A stretch of 64,000 nt of DNA from Desulfarculaceae bacterium (GTDB lineage: Bacteria; Desulfobacterota; Desulfarculia; Desulfarculales; Desulfarculaceae). The DNA lies in NCBI GenBank assembly GCA_021737145.1, contig JAIPEN010000002.1, positions 310,001-374,000 of the forward strand. The letters are read 5' to 3'. Of the stretch, positions 37,785-46,817 are shown piece after piece; within the stretch, counting starts at the first letter, position 1, and each line of letters opens with the position of its first letter. The position numbers were made by a program, and so were the translations under genes. The notes below the pieces were generated by a model that saw only the letters and a list, made by a program, of their open reading frames with translations, searched no databases and had not been told where the DNA came from.

Positions 37785-38444
37785 CTATTGAATGGTGAAG
37801 GTATAGACCTTGTTGCCGCTCTTGTTGTAGATCTGGCTGCTGCTGCGGCTCTTGCCCAGCTTGCCGTTTATGTCCGTACCCGGCGCCAGGGAGTAGAGCA
37901 GGGTCATGAAGCGCGACTCCTGGTCGCTGATGGGCTGGCCGCCGAAGGGGTTCATCAGGCCCTCGGCGTCGTGGCCCAGGAAGCCGATGGCGTGGCCCGC
38001 CTCGTGGGCCAGGGTGTCGCTCTCGCCCCCGGCGCAGCCGCCTTGATTGCGGGCGATGATGATGTCCGCGTCGATGATCTGGCCCGCGCTGTTCCAGCGC
38101 AGAGTGGTCAGGCCGCAGTAGGCGGTGGTGGTGCGGTAGGCCACGCTGATGCTGCTGCCACTGTAGTTGAAGCTCACCTTGCCGCCCGAGGCGCTGTTCC
38201 AGCGGTTGAAGGCCGCGGGCGCATCGGGAAAGGCCCCGGCCGAAACACCGATGGGAACCCTGGCCCAGCGGATGGTGTGGCCGCCCAGTTGGGAGGCGTT
38301 GTAGGTGTAGAGGATCTGGTAGTCGGAGCTGGTGAAGCCGTCTTCGCCGCCGCCGCCCCCGCCTCCGCAGGAGACCAGGGACAGGAGCAGAGCCAGGCAC
38401 AGGGCGCTCAGGCATCGCGGGAAATGTTTTGAGGCCTGGGTCAT
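37785..38444 (-). CDS. Zincin-type metalloprotease lipoprotein (matrixin-like)
   Basis: 219 aa. A signal peptide ends in LVSC followed by seven glycines, a clear lipobox with a flexible linker. The extended zinc motif HEAGHAIGFLGHD (HExxHxxGxxH) is near residue 144, with a possible Met-turn in GLMNPFGG. The preceding RWARVPIGVSAG, FNRWNSASGG and DADIIIARN segments match the metzincin layout in which a strand packs over the zinc helix. It is probably an outer-membrane or periplasmic protease; the substrate is unknown. The small lipoprotein downstream may be its partner or inhibitor (inference). Confidence 0.8.
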   Translation of the reverse strand: MTQASKHFPRCLSALCLALLLSLVSCGGGGGGGEDGFTSSDYQILYTYNASQLGGHTIRWARVPIGVSAGAFPDAPAAFNRWNSASGGKVSFNYSGSSISVAYRTTTAYCGLTTLRWNSAGQIIDADIIIARNQGGCAGGESDTLAHEAGHAIGFLGHDAEGLMNPFGGQPISDQESRFMTLLYSLAPGTDINGKLGKSRSSSQIYNKSGNKVYTFTIQ

Positions 38445-38523
38445 GGACAGATCCTCGCCGCAAAGCAGTTGTAGGTTTTGGGTGCCTTCATAATACCCAT
38501 TCCCGGCGGTTGCTAGCCAGTTT

Positions 38524-39864
38524 TTACCAGAGCAGGGCCAGGGCCCGGTCCAGGCGGGAGGCGCTGAGCATCTTCAGGCCAGAGGGTGGCGCGCCCTTGC
38601 CCGGGGCGCACAGGGCCTGGCCGAATCCCTGGCGGGCGGCCTCGGCCAGGCGGGCGGCCGAGCGGCCCACGGCCCTCAGCTCCCCGGCCAGGCCCACCTC
38701 GCCGAAGCACACCGCCGAGGCGGGCAAGGGACGGTTGGCCAGAGAGCTGGCGATGGCCGCGGCCACGGCCAAATCGGCGGCGGGCTCGGTGAGGCGAACC
38801 CCGCCGGTTACGTTGACGAACACGTCGTGGCCCCCCAGGTCCATGCCGGCGTGGATGGCCAGCACCGCGGCCAGCATGTGCAGCCGGCCCGGGTCCACGC
38901 CCAGGGCCTGGCGGCGGGGCATGGCCAGGCCCGAGGGGCTCACCAGGGCCTGCACCTCCACCAGCAGGGGGCGGGTGCCGCTCATGGCCGCGCACACCGC
39001 GCTGCCCGGGGCCGAGGCCGGGCGGTGGGCCAGGAGCATGGCCGAGGGGTTGGAGACCCCGGCCAGGCCGCGCTCGCCCATCTCGAATACGCCCACCTCG
39101 TCGGTGGCTCCGAAGCGGTTTTTCACCGCCCGCAGCAGGCGCAGGCGCATGGAGGGCTCGGCCTCGAAATAGAGCACCGTGTCCACCATGTGCTCCAAAA
39201 CCCGGGGGCCGGCCAAAGAGCCTTCCTTGGTCACATGGCCCACCAGGAACAAGGCGCTGCCCCCGGACTTGGCCGCCCCGGCCAGCTCGGCGGCGCAGTG
39301 GCGCACCTGGCCCACCGCGCCCGGGGCGCTGGCCAGCTCGCCGCTCTTGATCGCCTGGATGGAATCCACCACCACCGCGGTGAAGCCGCCGTCGCGCACG
39401 GCGCCCAGAATCGTCTCCAGGGAAGTGTCGGCCAAAAGCTCCACCCCGGCTCCGGCCAGGCCCAGGCGCGCCGCCCGCAGCCCCACCTGGCGGGCCGACT
39501 CCTCGGCGGTGACGTAGAGCACCCGGCCCCCGCCCGCGCCCAGGGCCTCGGCGCTTTGCAGCATGAGGGTGGACTTGCCGATGCCGGGCTCGCCGCCCAC
39601 CAGCACCACCATGCCCGCCACCAGGCCGCCGCCCAGCACCCGGTCCAGCTCGGCGATGCCCGCGGCCAGGCGCTGTTCGGGCCGCTCCAGGGCCCCGGTC
39701 AAGGGCAGGGTGGCCGGGGGAGGGCCCTGGGGGCCCTTGGCGGCCGGGGAAACCGCCTCCTCCACCAGGGAATCCCAGCTCTGGCAGGCCGGGCACTGGC
39801 CCAGCCACTTGGGCTGGGAAGCCCCGCAACTCTGACAAACAAAGACGGTGGAACGCTTGGCCAA
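38524..39864 (-). CDS. radA: DNA repair protein RadA
   Basis: 446 aa. Zinc finger (CQSCGASQPKWLGQCPAC), RecA-like ATPase with Walker A GGEPGIGKSTLM (about residue 87), the RadA-specific KNRFG motif, and a Lon-protease-like C-terminal domain (GGVRLTEPAADLAVA). It helps branch migration in recombination. I chose TTG 39864 because GGGAGG lies 5 nt upstream and the protein then begins (M)AKRSTVFVCQSCG, the usual RadA N-terminus; ATG 39891 or 39888 would add about nine non-conserved residues. Confidence 0.93.
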   Translation of the reverse strand: MAKRSTVFVCQSCGASQPKWLGQCPACQSWDSLVEEAVSPAAKGPQGPPPATLPLTGALERPEQRLAAGIAELDRVLGGGLVAGMVVLVGGEPGIGKSTLMLQSAEALGAGGGRVLYVTAEESARQVGLRAARLGLAGAGVELLADTSLETILGAVRDGGFTAVVVDSIQAIKSGELASAPGAVGQVRHCAAELAGAAKSGGSALFLVGHVTKEGSLAGPRVLEHMVDTVLYFEAEPSMRLRLLRAVKNRFGATDEVGVFEMGERGLAGVSNPSAMLLAHRPASAPGSAVCAAMSGTRPLLVEVQALVSPSGLAMPRRQALGVDPGRLHMLAAVLAIHAGMDLGGHDVFVNVTGGVRLTEPAADLAVAAAIASSLANRPLPASAVCFGEVGLAGELRAVGRSAARLAEAARQGFGQALCAPGKGAPPSGLKMLSASRLDRALALLW

Positions 39865-39942
39865 ATCAACCTCCCATTGCTCAACCATCATACCCGAGGC
39901 CGGGCCCAGGGCCTAGAGTTGCCTGAAGCCCGCCCGGTTACA

Positions 39943-39971
39943 TTGACAAAACCCGTGGTTACGCATATAAA
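39943..39971 (+). promoter_or_regulatory. Strong sigma-70 promoter for trxA-trxB-bamD
   Basis: A perfect -35 TTGACA (39943-39948), 17-bp spacer and TATAAA (39966-39971), about 90 bp before trxA. Confidence 0.75.
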
Positions 39972-40058
39972 ATTAGATGACCCCAAGGGCTAGGAGTAAT
40001 AATGGGCGCGAGGAGGTACGCGCCTATTTTAGGGTTCGGGTAAAGGAGCATTAAAAGC

Positions 40059-40388
40059 ATGTCTGACAACGTCTTGCAGGTGACCGACGACAGCTTCGAG
40101 GCTGAAGTTCTCAACAACGAAACCCCCACCCTGGTGGATTTCTGGGCCTCCTGGTGCGGTCCCTGCCGGGCCATCGCCCCGGTGGTGGAGGAGCTGGCCG
40201 AGCAATACGCCGGCAAGCTCAAGGTGGCCAAGCTCAACGTGGACGAGAGCCCCAAGACTCCGGGCCAGTACGGCATCCGGGCCATCCCCACCCTGATCCT
40301 GTTCAAGGATGGCAAGGTGGCGGACCAGATCACCGGCGCGGTGAGCAAATCCCATCTGGAGGCGGCCATCAGCAAGCAGCTGGGCTAG
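40059..40388 (+). CDS. trxA: Thioredoxin
   Basis: 109 aa with the active site WASWCGPCRA (about residues 29-38) and the cis-proline in IRAIPTLILF. It reduces disulfides in the cytoplasm and is recycled by the reductase encoded 15 bp downstream. It has its own strong promoter. Confidence 0.97.
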   Translation: MSDNVLQVTDDSFEAEVLNNETPTLVDFWASWCGPCRAIAPVVEELAEQYAGKLKVAKLNVDESPKTPGQYGIRAIPTLILFKDGKVADQITGAVSKSHLEAAISKQLG

Positions 40389-40403
40389 GCCCGGAAGCGG
40401 AAT

Positions 40404-41327
40404 ATGCATACCCACGATTTGGTTATAGTGGGCGGGGGGCCGGGCGGCCTCACCGCCGGGTTATATGCCGCCCGCGCCCGCATGGACGCGGTGCTCTTGG
40501 AGCGCCTGAGCCCCGGCGGCCAGGTGCTCACCACCGACATAGTAGAAAACTGGCCGGGCGACGTGGAGGGGGTCAGCGGCTTCGATCTGTCCGACCGCAT
40601 GCGCGACCACGCCCTTAAGTTCGGCCTGGTCATCGAGAGCAAGGAGATCACCAAGCTCACGGTGGACGGCGATTGCAAGGTGCTCTCCACCCCGGATGGC
40701 GAGATACGCGGCAAGGCGGTGGTCATCGCGGTGGGGGCCCAGCCCAGGAAACTGGGGGTGCCCGGCGAGGAGCTGTTGATCGGCAAGGGCGTGTCCTACT
40801 GCGGCACCTGCGACGGCCCCTTTTACCGCGATCAGGTGGTGGTCTGCTTCGGAGGCGGCGACACCGCGGCCGAGGAAGCGGTCTTCCTGACCCGTTTCGC
40901 CTCCAAGGTGTACCTGGTGCACCGCCGCGACGAGCTCCGGGCCGCCGGAGTGCTGGCCGAGCGGGTGCTGAACAACGAAAAGATCGAGGTGCTCTGGTCC
41001 CAGGTTCCCCTGGAGATCAAGGGCGAAAACAAGGTGGAGGCGGTTCGCCTGAAAAAGTTGTCCGACGGCGAGGAGTACGATCTGCCTTGCGACGGGGCCT
41101 TCGTGTTCGTGGGCACCACCCCCAACACCGAGTTCCTGCGCGGGGTGCTGGATATGGACCGGCAAGGGTTCATCATCTGCGACCGGGATCAGCACACCAG
41201 CCTAAACGGCGTGTTCGCCGCGGGCGACTGCTGTAGCAAGCTGCTCAGGCAAATCGTGGTGGCGGCGGGGGAAGGCGCCTTGGCGACCTATGCCGCGCAA
41301 CGTTATCTGGAAGAGGTTCATGACTAA
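40404..41327 (+). CDS. trxB: Thioredoxin reductase
   Basis: 307 aa. FAD motif VGGGPGGLTAGLYAAR, redox cysteines in SYCGTCDGPFY, NADPH motif GGGDTAAEEA with HRRDELRA (the basic residues favour NADPH), and the C-terminal FAAGDC. It follows trxA directly and its end overlaps bamD by 8 bp. Confidence 0.96.
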   Translation: MHTHDLVIVGGGPGGLTAGLYAARARMDAVLLERLSPGGQVLTTDIVENWPGDVEGVSGFDLSDRMRDHALKFGLVIESKEITKLTVDGDCKVLSTPDGEIRGKAVVIAVGAQPRKLGVPGEELLIGKGVSYCGTCDGPFYRDQVVVCFGGGDTAAEEAVFLTRFASKVYLVHRRDELRAAGVLAERVLNNEKIEVLWSQVPLEIKGENKVEAVRLKKLSDGEEYDLPCDGAFVFVGTTPNTEFLRGVLDMDRQGFIICDRDQHTSLNGVFAAGDCCSKLLRQIVVAAGEGALATYAAQRYLEEVHD

Positions 41328-42108
41328 ACATTGGCGGGTGGTGGCCCTGGCCCTGTTGCTGGCCCTGGCGGCGGCGGGAGGATGCGGTATGTTCGGTTCC
41401 GGCGGCGGAACCAGCGACGAGGCCTTCGACACCCCGGCCCAGGTGCTGGCCAACGAGGCCGAGACCCTCTACCGCGAGGGCAACTACGACGAGTCGGCCA
41501 ACCTGTTCCAGGCCCTCAAGGACCGCTTTCCATACAGCCGCTTCGCCCTGCTGGCCGACCTGAGGGTGGGCGACGCCTATTTCAAGTCCAAGCGCTACGA
41601 AGAGGCGGTGCTGGCCTATGAGGACTTCATCCGCCTGCATCCCAAGAACGACGCGGTTCCCTACGCCATCTACCAGATGGGCATGGTCTACTTCGATCAG
41701 ATGCTCACCCCGGACCGCGACCCGGAAAACGCCCGCAAGGCCATGCAGACCTTTCAGCGGCTGATCAAGCAGTATCCCAAGAGCGAGTGGGCGGTGCGGT
41801 CCCAGCCCCGTTTGCAGGAGGCCACCCGCCGCCTGGCCGCCCACGACATGGTGGTGGGCAAGTATTACCTGAACACCAAGGCCTACCGGGCGGCCATGGG
41901 CCGCTTCAAGCGGGTGCTCACCCAGTACCCGGACGTGGGGCTTTACAACGAGGCCATGGGGTACCTGCAGCAGGCCCAGAAAAAGTGGGCCGCCTTGCCG
42001 GCCAAGGAGCGCGAGGGCCAGGGCATCGACCGCCGCGACCTGAACGCGCCCGTGCCCGGCATGGAAGCTCCGGACGTGCTTAGCGGGCCGGACAACAACC
42101 CGCTCTAG
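41320..42108 (+). CDS. bamD: Outer-membrane assembly lipoprotein BamD
   Basis: 262 aa. A lipoprotein signal ends in AAAGGC, followed by TPR-like repeats: ETLYREGNYDESANLFQAL, GDAYFKSKRYEEAVLAYEDF, AIYQMGMVYFDQ and MVVGKYYLNTKAYRAAMGRF. The tandem order and YfiO signature identify BamD, a partner of BamA in beta-barrel insertion. The start is ATG 41320, overlapping trxB. A Gly/Pro-rich C-terminal tail follows the repeats. Confidence 0.9.
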   Translation: MTKHWRVVALALLLALAAAGGCGMFGSGGGTSDEAFDTPAQVLANEAETLYREGNYDESANLFQALKDRFPYSRFALLADLRVGDAYFKSKRYEEAVLAYEDFIRLHPKNDAVPYAIYQMGMVYFDQMLTPDRDPENARKAMQTFQRLIKQYPKSEWAVRSQPRLQEATRRLAAHDMVVGKYYLNTKAYRAAMGRFKRVLTQYPDVGLYNEAMGYLQQAQKKWAALPAKEREGQGIDRRDLNAPVPGMEAPDVLSGPDNNPL

Positions 42109-42132
42109 AGCGGGCCACGGCACAAACGCCAA

Positions 42133-42161
42133 GGGACGCCCCGCTGGGGCGTCCCTTTTTT
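42133..42161 (+). terminator. Rho-independent terminator after bamD
   Basis: A perfect 10-bp stem GGGACGCCCC / GGGGCGTCCC with a 3-nt loop, followed by six T. Confidence 0.92.
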
Positions 42162-42192
42162 GTCGGGGGGTATGTGTTGATGCGTGGCCGAG

Positions 42193-42237
42193 CCGGCACA
42201 GCCAGCCGCCGGCAGACAAGGCGTCTGGCGAAGCCGG
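42193..42237 (-). repeat. Dispersed palindromic element, copy 3 (internally deleted)
   Basis: The first 37 bases are identical to the right end of copy 2 (reverse complement). They join directly to GAAGCCGG, which resembles the opposite terminus, so both ends are kept while the central hairpin is lost. It ends 1 bp before the alaS stop codon. Confidence 0.75.
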
Positions 42238-42238
42238 C

Positions 42239-44890
42239 CTAAGAAGCGGCCTGCTCCTTGACCAGTCCGGGCACCTTGCTCAGGGCGTTGTCCAGACCGT
42301 CCGGGTCCTGGCCGCCGGCCTGGGCCATGTCCGGCCGGCCGCCGCCGCCGCCGCCCACCATGGGAGCCAGCACCTTGACCAGGTTGCCGGCGTGGAAGCG
42401 CCCGGCCAGGTCCTTGCTGACCAGGGCCAGCAACAGCGCCTTGCCCCCGGACTCGGCCCCCAGCACGGCCACCCCGGAGCCCAGCTTGTCGCGCACCGTG
42501 TCGGCCAGGTCGCGCAGGCCCTTGGGGTTGTCCACCTCCACCTTGACCGCCAGCACCTTGACCCCGTCCACCTCCACGGCTTCGGACATGAGGTCGCGGC
42601 TGGAGGCCCCGGCCAGGCGGCCCTTGAGGGTTTCCACCTCGCGCTCGCGCTCCTTGAGGGTGCCGAGCATTTTGGACACCCGCTCGGCCAGCTCGGGACG
42701 GCCCACCTTGAGGGCGGCCGCGGCCTGGTTGGCCTCCATCTCCAGGGCCTGCACCGCCTCCACCGCGGCCCCCCCGGTGAGCGCCTCCAGGCGGCGCACG
42801 CCGGCGGCCACCGAGGACTCGGAGACGATCTTGAAAAAGCCGATGTCGCCGGTGGCCCCGGTGTGGGTGCCGCCGCAGAGCTCCTTGGACACGCCCGGAA
42901 TCTGCACCAGGCGCACCCGGTCGCCGTAGCGTTCCTCGAACAGGGCCATGGCGCCGGTGGCCATGGCCTGGTCGATGTCCATGACCTGGGTGTCCAGGGA
43001 GAGGTTGGCGCGCACCCCCTGGTTGACCGCGCGCTCCACCGCGCGCAATTCCTCCGGGGTCATGGCTTCGAAATGGCTGAAGTCAAAGCGCAGGCGCTCC
43101 GGGCTGACCATGGAGCCGGCCTGCTTGACGTGTTCGCCCAGGGTTTCGCGCAGGGCCGCGTGCAGCAGGTGGGTGGCGGTGTGGTTGGCCGCGGTGGCCG
43201 CCCGGGCGCCCGGGTCCACGGTGAGGACCAGCTCCTCGCCCAGGGCGATGCTGCCCTCGCTCACCTGGATCTGGTGCACGATGAGCTCGCCGCCCGGCTT
43301 GAGGGTGTCGACCACCTTGGCCTGGCCGTGGGGGCCCTTGATGGCTCCCACGTCGCCCACCTGGCCTCCGGCCGCGCCATAAAAGGGCGTGGCCGCGGCC
43401 ACCAGCTCGGCCTTTTGGCCCTGGGCCACCGCGTCCACCGGCTCGCCGTCCACCAGGATCAGGGCGGCCGGGGCGCTGCCCGTGAGGCCCTCGTAGCCGG
43501 TGAAGGCGGTGGTGAAGCCCTCGGACTTGAGCTTGGCCAGGGCGGGGGGAAGCTGTTGCTCGCCGCTGCCGCTCCAGGCGGCGCGGGAGCGGGCCCGCTG
43601 CTGGCCCATGGCCTCGGAGAAACCATCCTCGTCCACCCCCAGGCCCTCCTCGGCCACGATGGTCATGGTCAGGTCCAGGGGGAAGCCGAAGGTGTCGTAG
43701 AGCTTGAAGGCCACCTCGCCGGACAGGGCGTCCTGCCCCTTGGCCTTGGCCTGGGCCACGGCCTCGGAAAGAAGCTTGAGCCCGGTGTCCAGGGTCTCGC
43801 CGAAGCGCTCCTCCTCGCCGGAGATGACCTTGTCCACGAAGGCCCGGTTGCCGTAGAGGCCGGGGTAGGCGGCCTGGAACTCATCCATGACCACCCCGGC
43901 CACCTGGTGCAGGAAGGGCCCGGTGAGGCCCAGCTTGCGGCCGTGGCGGGCGGCGCGCCTGAGGATGCGCCGGAGCACGTAGCCCCGGCCCTCGTTGGAG
44001 GGCATCACCCCGTCGCCCACCAGCACGGCGCAGGCCCGGGCGTGGTCGGCGATCACCCTCAGGCTCACGTCGTTTTCAGAATCGTCCCCCCGGGTGATCC
44101 CGGCCAGTTGGCTGGTGAAATCCATGATGGGGGTGAACAGGTCGGAGTCGTAGTTGCTGGTGAAGCCCTGCACCGTGGCCGCGATGCGCTCCAGGCCCAT
44201 GCCCGTGTCGATGGAGGGCTTGGGCAGGGGGGTCATCTTGCCGCTGGAGTCGCGCTCGTACTGCATGAACACCAGGTTCCACAGCTCCAGGTAGCGGTCG
44301 CAGTCGCAGCCCACGGCGCACTCGGCCGAACCGCAGCCCATCTCGGGGCCCTGGTCGATGTGGATCTCCGAGCAGGGGCCGCAGGGGCCGGTGTCGCCCA
44401 TGGCCCAGAAGTTTTCGTCCTCGCCCAGGCGCACGATGCGCTCCGGGCGCACCCCGACCTCGCTCTCCCACAGACGGGCGGCGTCATCGTCCTCGGTGTA
44501 CACGCTCACCCAAAGGTCCTCGGGGCTTAGCCCGTAGCCCTGGGTAAGCAGCTCCCAGGCGAAGACCACCGCCTTTTCCTTGAAATAGTCGCCAAAGCTG
44601 AAGTTGCCCAGCATCTCGAAAAAGGTGTGGTGGCGGGGGGTGCGCCCCACGTTCTCCAGGTCGTTGTGCTTGCCGCTGACCCGGAAGCATTTTTGGCAGG
44701 TGGTGGCCCGGCTGTAAGGGCGCTTGTCCTGGCCGGTGAAGACGTTTTTGAACTGCACCATGCCCGCGTTGGTGAACAGCAGGCTGGGGTCGTCGGCCGG
44801 CACCACGCTGGAGCTTTTGACCACCTGGTGCTGGTGCTTGGCGAAATAGTCCAAAAAGGTCTGGCGAATCTGGTTGCCGGTCATGGCCAT
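42239..44890 (-). CDS. alaS: Alanyl-tRNA synthetase
   Basis: 883 aa. Class II catalytic core (FTNAGMVQFKNVF, FFEMLGNFSFGDYFKE), the editing domain with HTATHLLHAAL and the zinc motif CGGTHTGATGDIG, and a C-terminal C-Ala domain with a glycine-rich segment (GGGGGGRPDMAQAGG). It charges tRNA-Ala and clears mischarged Ser/Gly. ATG 44890 is supported by AAGGAG 10 nt upstream. Copies of the dispersed element flank the gene in opposite orientations. Confidence 0.97.
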   Translation of the reverse strand: MAMTGNQIRQTFLDYFAKHQHQVVKSSSVVPADDPSLLFTNAGMVQFKNVFTGQDKRPYSRATTCQKCFRVSGKHNDLENVGRTPRHHTFFEMLGNFSFGDYFKEKAVVFAWELLTQGYGLSPEDLWVSVYTEDDDAARLWESEVGVRPERIVRLGEDENFWAMGDTGPCGPCSEIHIDQGPEMGCGSAECAVGCDCDRYLELWNLVFMQYERDSSGKMTPLPKPSIDTGMGLERIAATVQGFTSNYDSDLFTPIMDFTSQLAGITRGDDSENDVSLRVIADHARACAVLVGDGVMPSNEGRGYVLRRILRRAARHGRKLGLTGPFLHQVAGVVMDEFQAAYPGLYGNRAFVDKVISGEEERFGETLDTGLKLLSEAVAQAKAKGQDALSGEVAFKLYDTFGFPLDLTMTIVAEEGLGVDEDGFSEAMGQQRARSRAAWSGSGEQQLPPALAKLKSEGFTTAFTGYEGLTGSAPAALILVDGEPVDAVAQGQKAELVAAATPFYGAAGGQVGDVGAIKGPHGQAKVVDTLKPGGELIVHQIQVSEGSIALGEELVLTVDPGARAATAANHTATHLLHAALRETLGEHVKQAGSMVSPERLRFDFSHFEAMTPEELRAVERAVNQGVRANLSLDTQVMDIDQAMATGAMALFEERYGDRVRLVQIPGVSKELCGGTHTGATGDIGFFKIVSESSVAAGVRRLEALTGGAAVEAVQALEMEANQAAAALKVGRPELAERVSKMLGTLKEREREVETLKGRLAGASSRDLMSEAVEVDGVKVLAVKVEVDNPKGLRDLADTVRDKLGSGVAVLGAESGGKALLLALVSKDLAGRFHAGNLVKVLAPMVGGGGGGRPDMAQAGGQDPDGLDNALSKVPGLVKEQAAS

Positions 44891-44916
44891 GGGTTGCTAG
44901 CTCCTTAGTTAGCCCT

Positions 44917-45064
44917 CGCATTTCATGAGGACTGTGCGTCCGGCTGCGCCAGCCACCGGCATACGGTGTTGCTGGCCGCGCTCGGGCCTCGACGTAGCGC
45001 TGAAGGCTACGCCCGCGGCCCTCGCTTGCCAGACGCCTTGTCTGCCGGCGGCTGGCTGTGCCGG
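44917..45064 (+). repeat. Dispersed palindromic element, copy 2 (reference copy)
   Basis: A 148-bp intergenic element. The inner termini at 44940-44954 (CCGGCTGCGCCAGCC) and 45050-45064 (GGCTGGCTGTGCCGG) pair at 12 of 15 positions. Nested CTGGC/GCCAG arms and a central hairpin CGTAGC-GCTGAAG-GCTACG (about 44993-45011) make a long branched fold. It lies between alaS and recA; the rest of the 280-bp gap (45065-45170) shows no gene and must carry the alaS upstream region or the recA 3' region. Confidence 0.85.
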
Positions 45065-45170
45065 GGCAGGGAAAGAATCATGCCCCGATCATGTTGGCCC
45101 TTGTTACTAGGGCTCCATTTAAAAACATCGTGGTCAAAAACCGCCCGGCTTTCATGAAATTTGAGGGCCG

Positions 45171-46214
<1,044 letters not shown>

Positions 46215-46217
46215 GCT

Positions 46218-46817
46218 CTATCTGTCCTCCCGCGCGCCGCCCTGTGTCAGGGAGGCGCGGTAAAGTGGCGTGTATATGGGCCCTGAACTGGTCAGGGTGC
46301 TTTGCATCAATACGGCCTGATCGGCCGTGAACCTTGGGCCGCGATGTCCGGCCAGACCGGCCAACTCGCGGCTGAGCGGCCCCAGGGGCGGGGCCTTTTT
46401 TTTGCCCCGCCGCTGGCGCAGGCGTCCCAGGGTCAGATGGGCCTTGAAGGCCCGCGCCTCGGGCTGGAAGCCCAGGGGCTGGTTGCCCGCCTGCACCGCC
46501 TTGGCCAGCTCGGCCAGCTCGGCGGTCATGCCGGTGAGGCCCAGCCAGACCACCCGGGGTTTTCGCGGGCCCGGGAAGGCCCCGCAGCCAAACACGGCCA
46601 GCTCCAGGAGCGGCGTGCCGGCGCAGGCGGCGGCCAGGGCCCGCTCCAGGCCGGACTGCCCATCCGGCTCCACCTCGCCCAAAAACTGGAGCGTGAGGTG
46701 AAGGTTTGCCGGGGCCACCCACTTCACGTCCGCGCCGCTGGGCTTGAGCTCTTTTATCAGCCCGGCGGCGTGCTCCTTCACCGCCGGGGGCATCTCAAGG
46801 GCGATGAAGCAGCGCAT
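46218..46817 (-). CDS. thpR: RNA 2',3'-cyclic phosphodiesterase (LigT/ThpR)
   Basis: 199 aa. The two HxTL motifs of the 2H phosphoesterase family are HLTLQF (about residue 40) and HLTLGR (about residue 130), with RCFIALEMP at the start. It acts on 2',3'-cyclic RNA ends. The start overlaps cinA by 23 bp and the stop is 4 bp before recA, so the three are one operon, an arrangement seen in other bacteria. Confidence 0.92.
   Translation of the reverse strand: MRCFIALEMPPAVKEHAAGLIKELKPSGADVKWVAPANLHLTLQFLGEVEPDGQSGLERALAAACAGTPLLELAVFGCGAFPGPRKPRVVWLGLTGMTAELAELAKAVQAGNQPLGFQPEARAFKAHLTLGRLRQRRGKKKAPPLGPLSRELAGLAGHRGPRFTADQAVLMQSTLTSSGPIYTPLYRASLTQGGAREDR

Noticed and set aside
42392..44530. A 712-codon open frame on the plus strand opposite alaS
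   Set aside because: Antisense shadow of alaS, without domain or ribosome-binding site.
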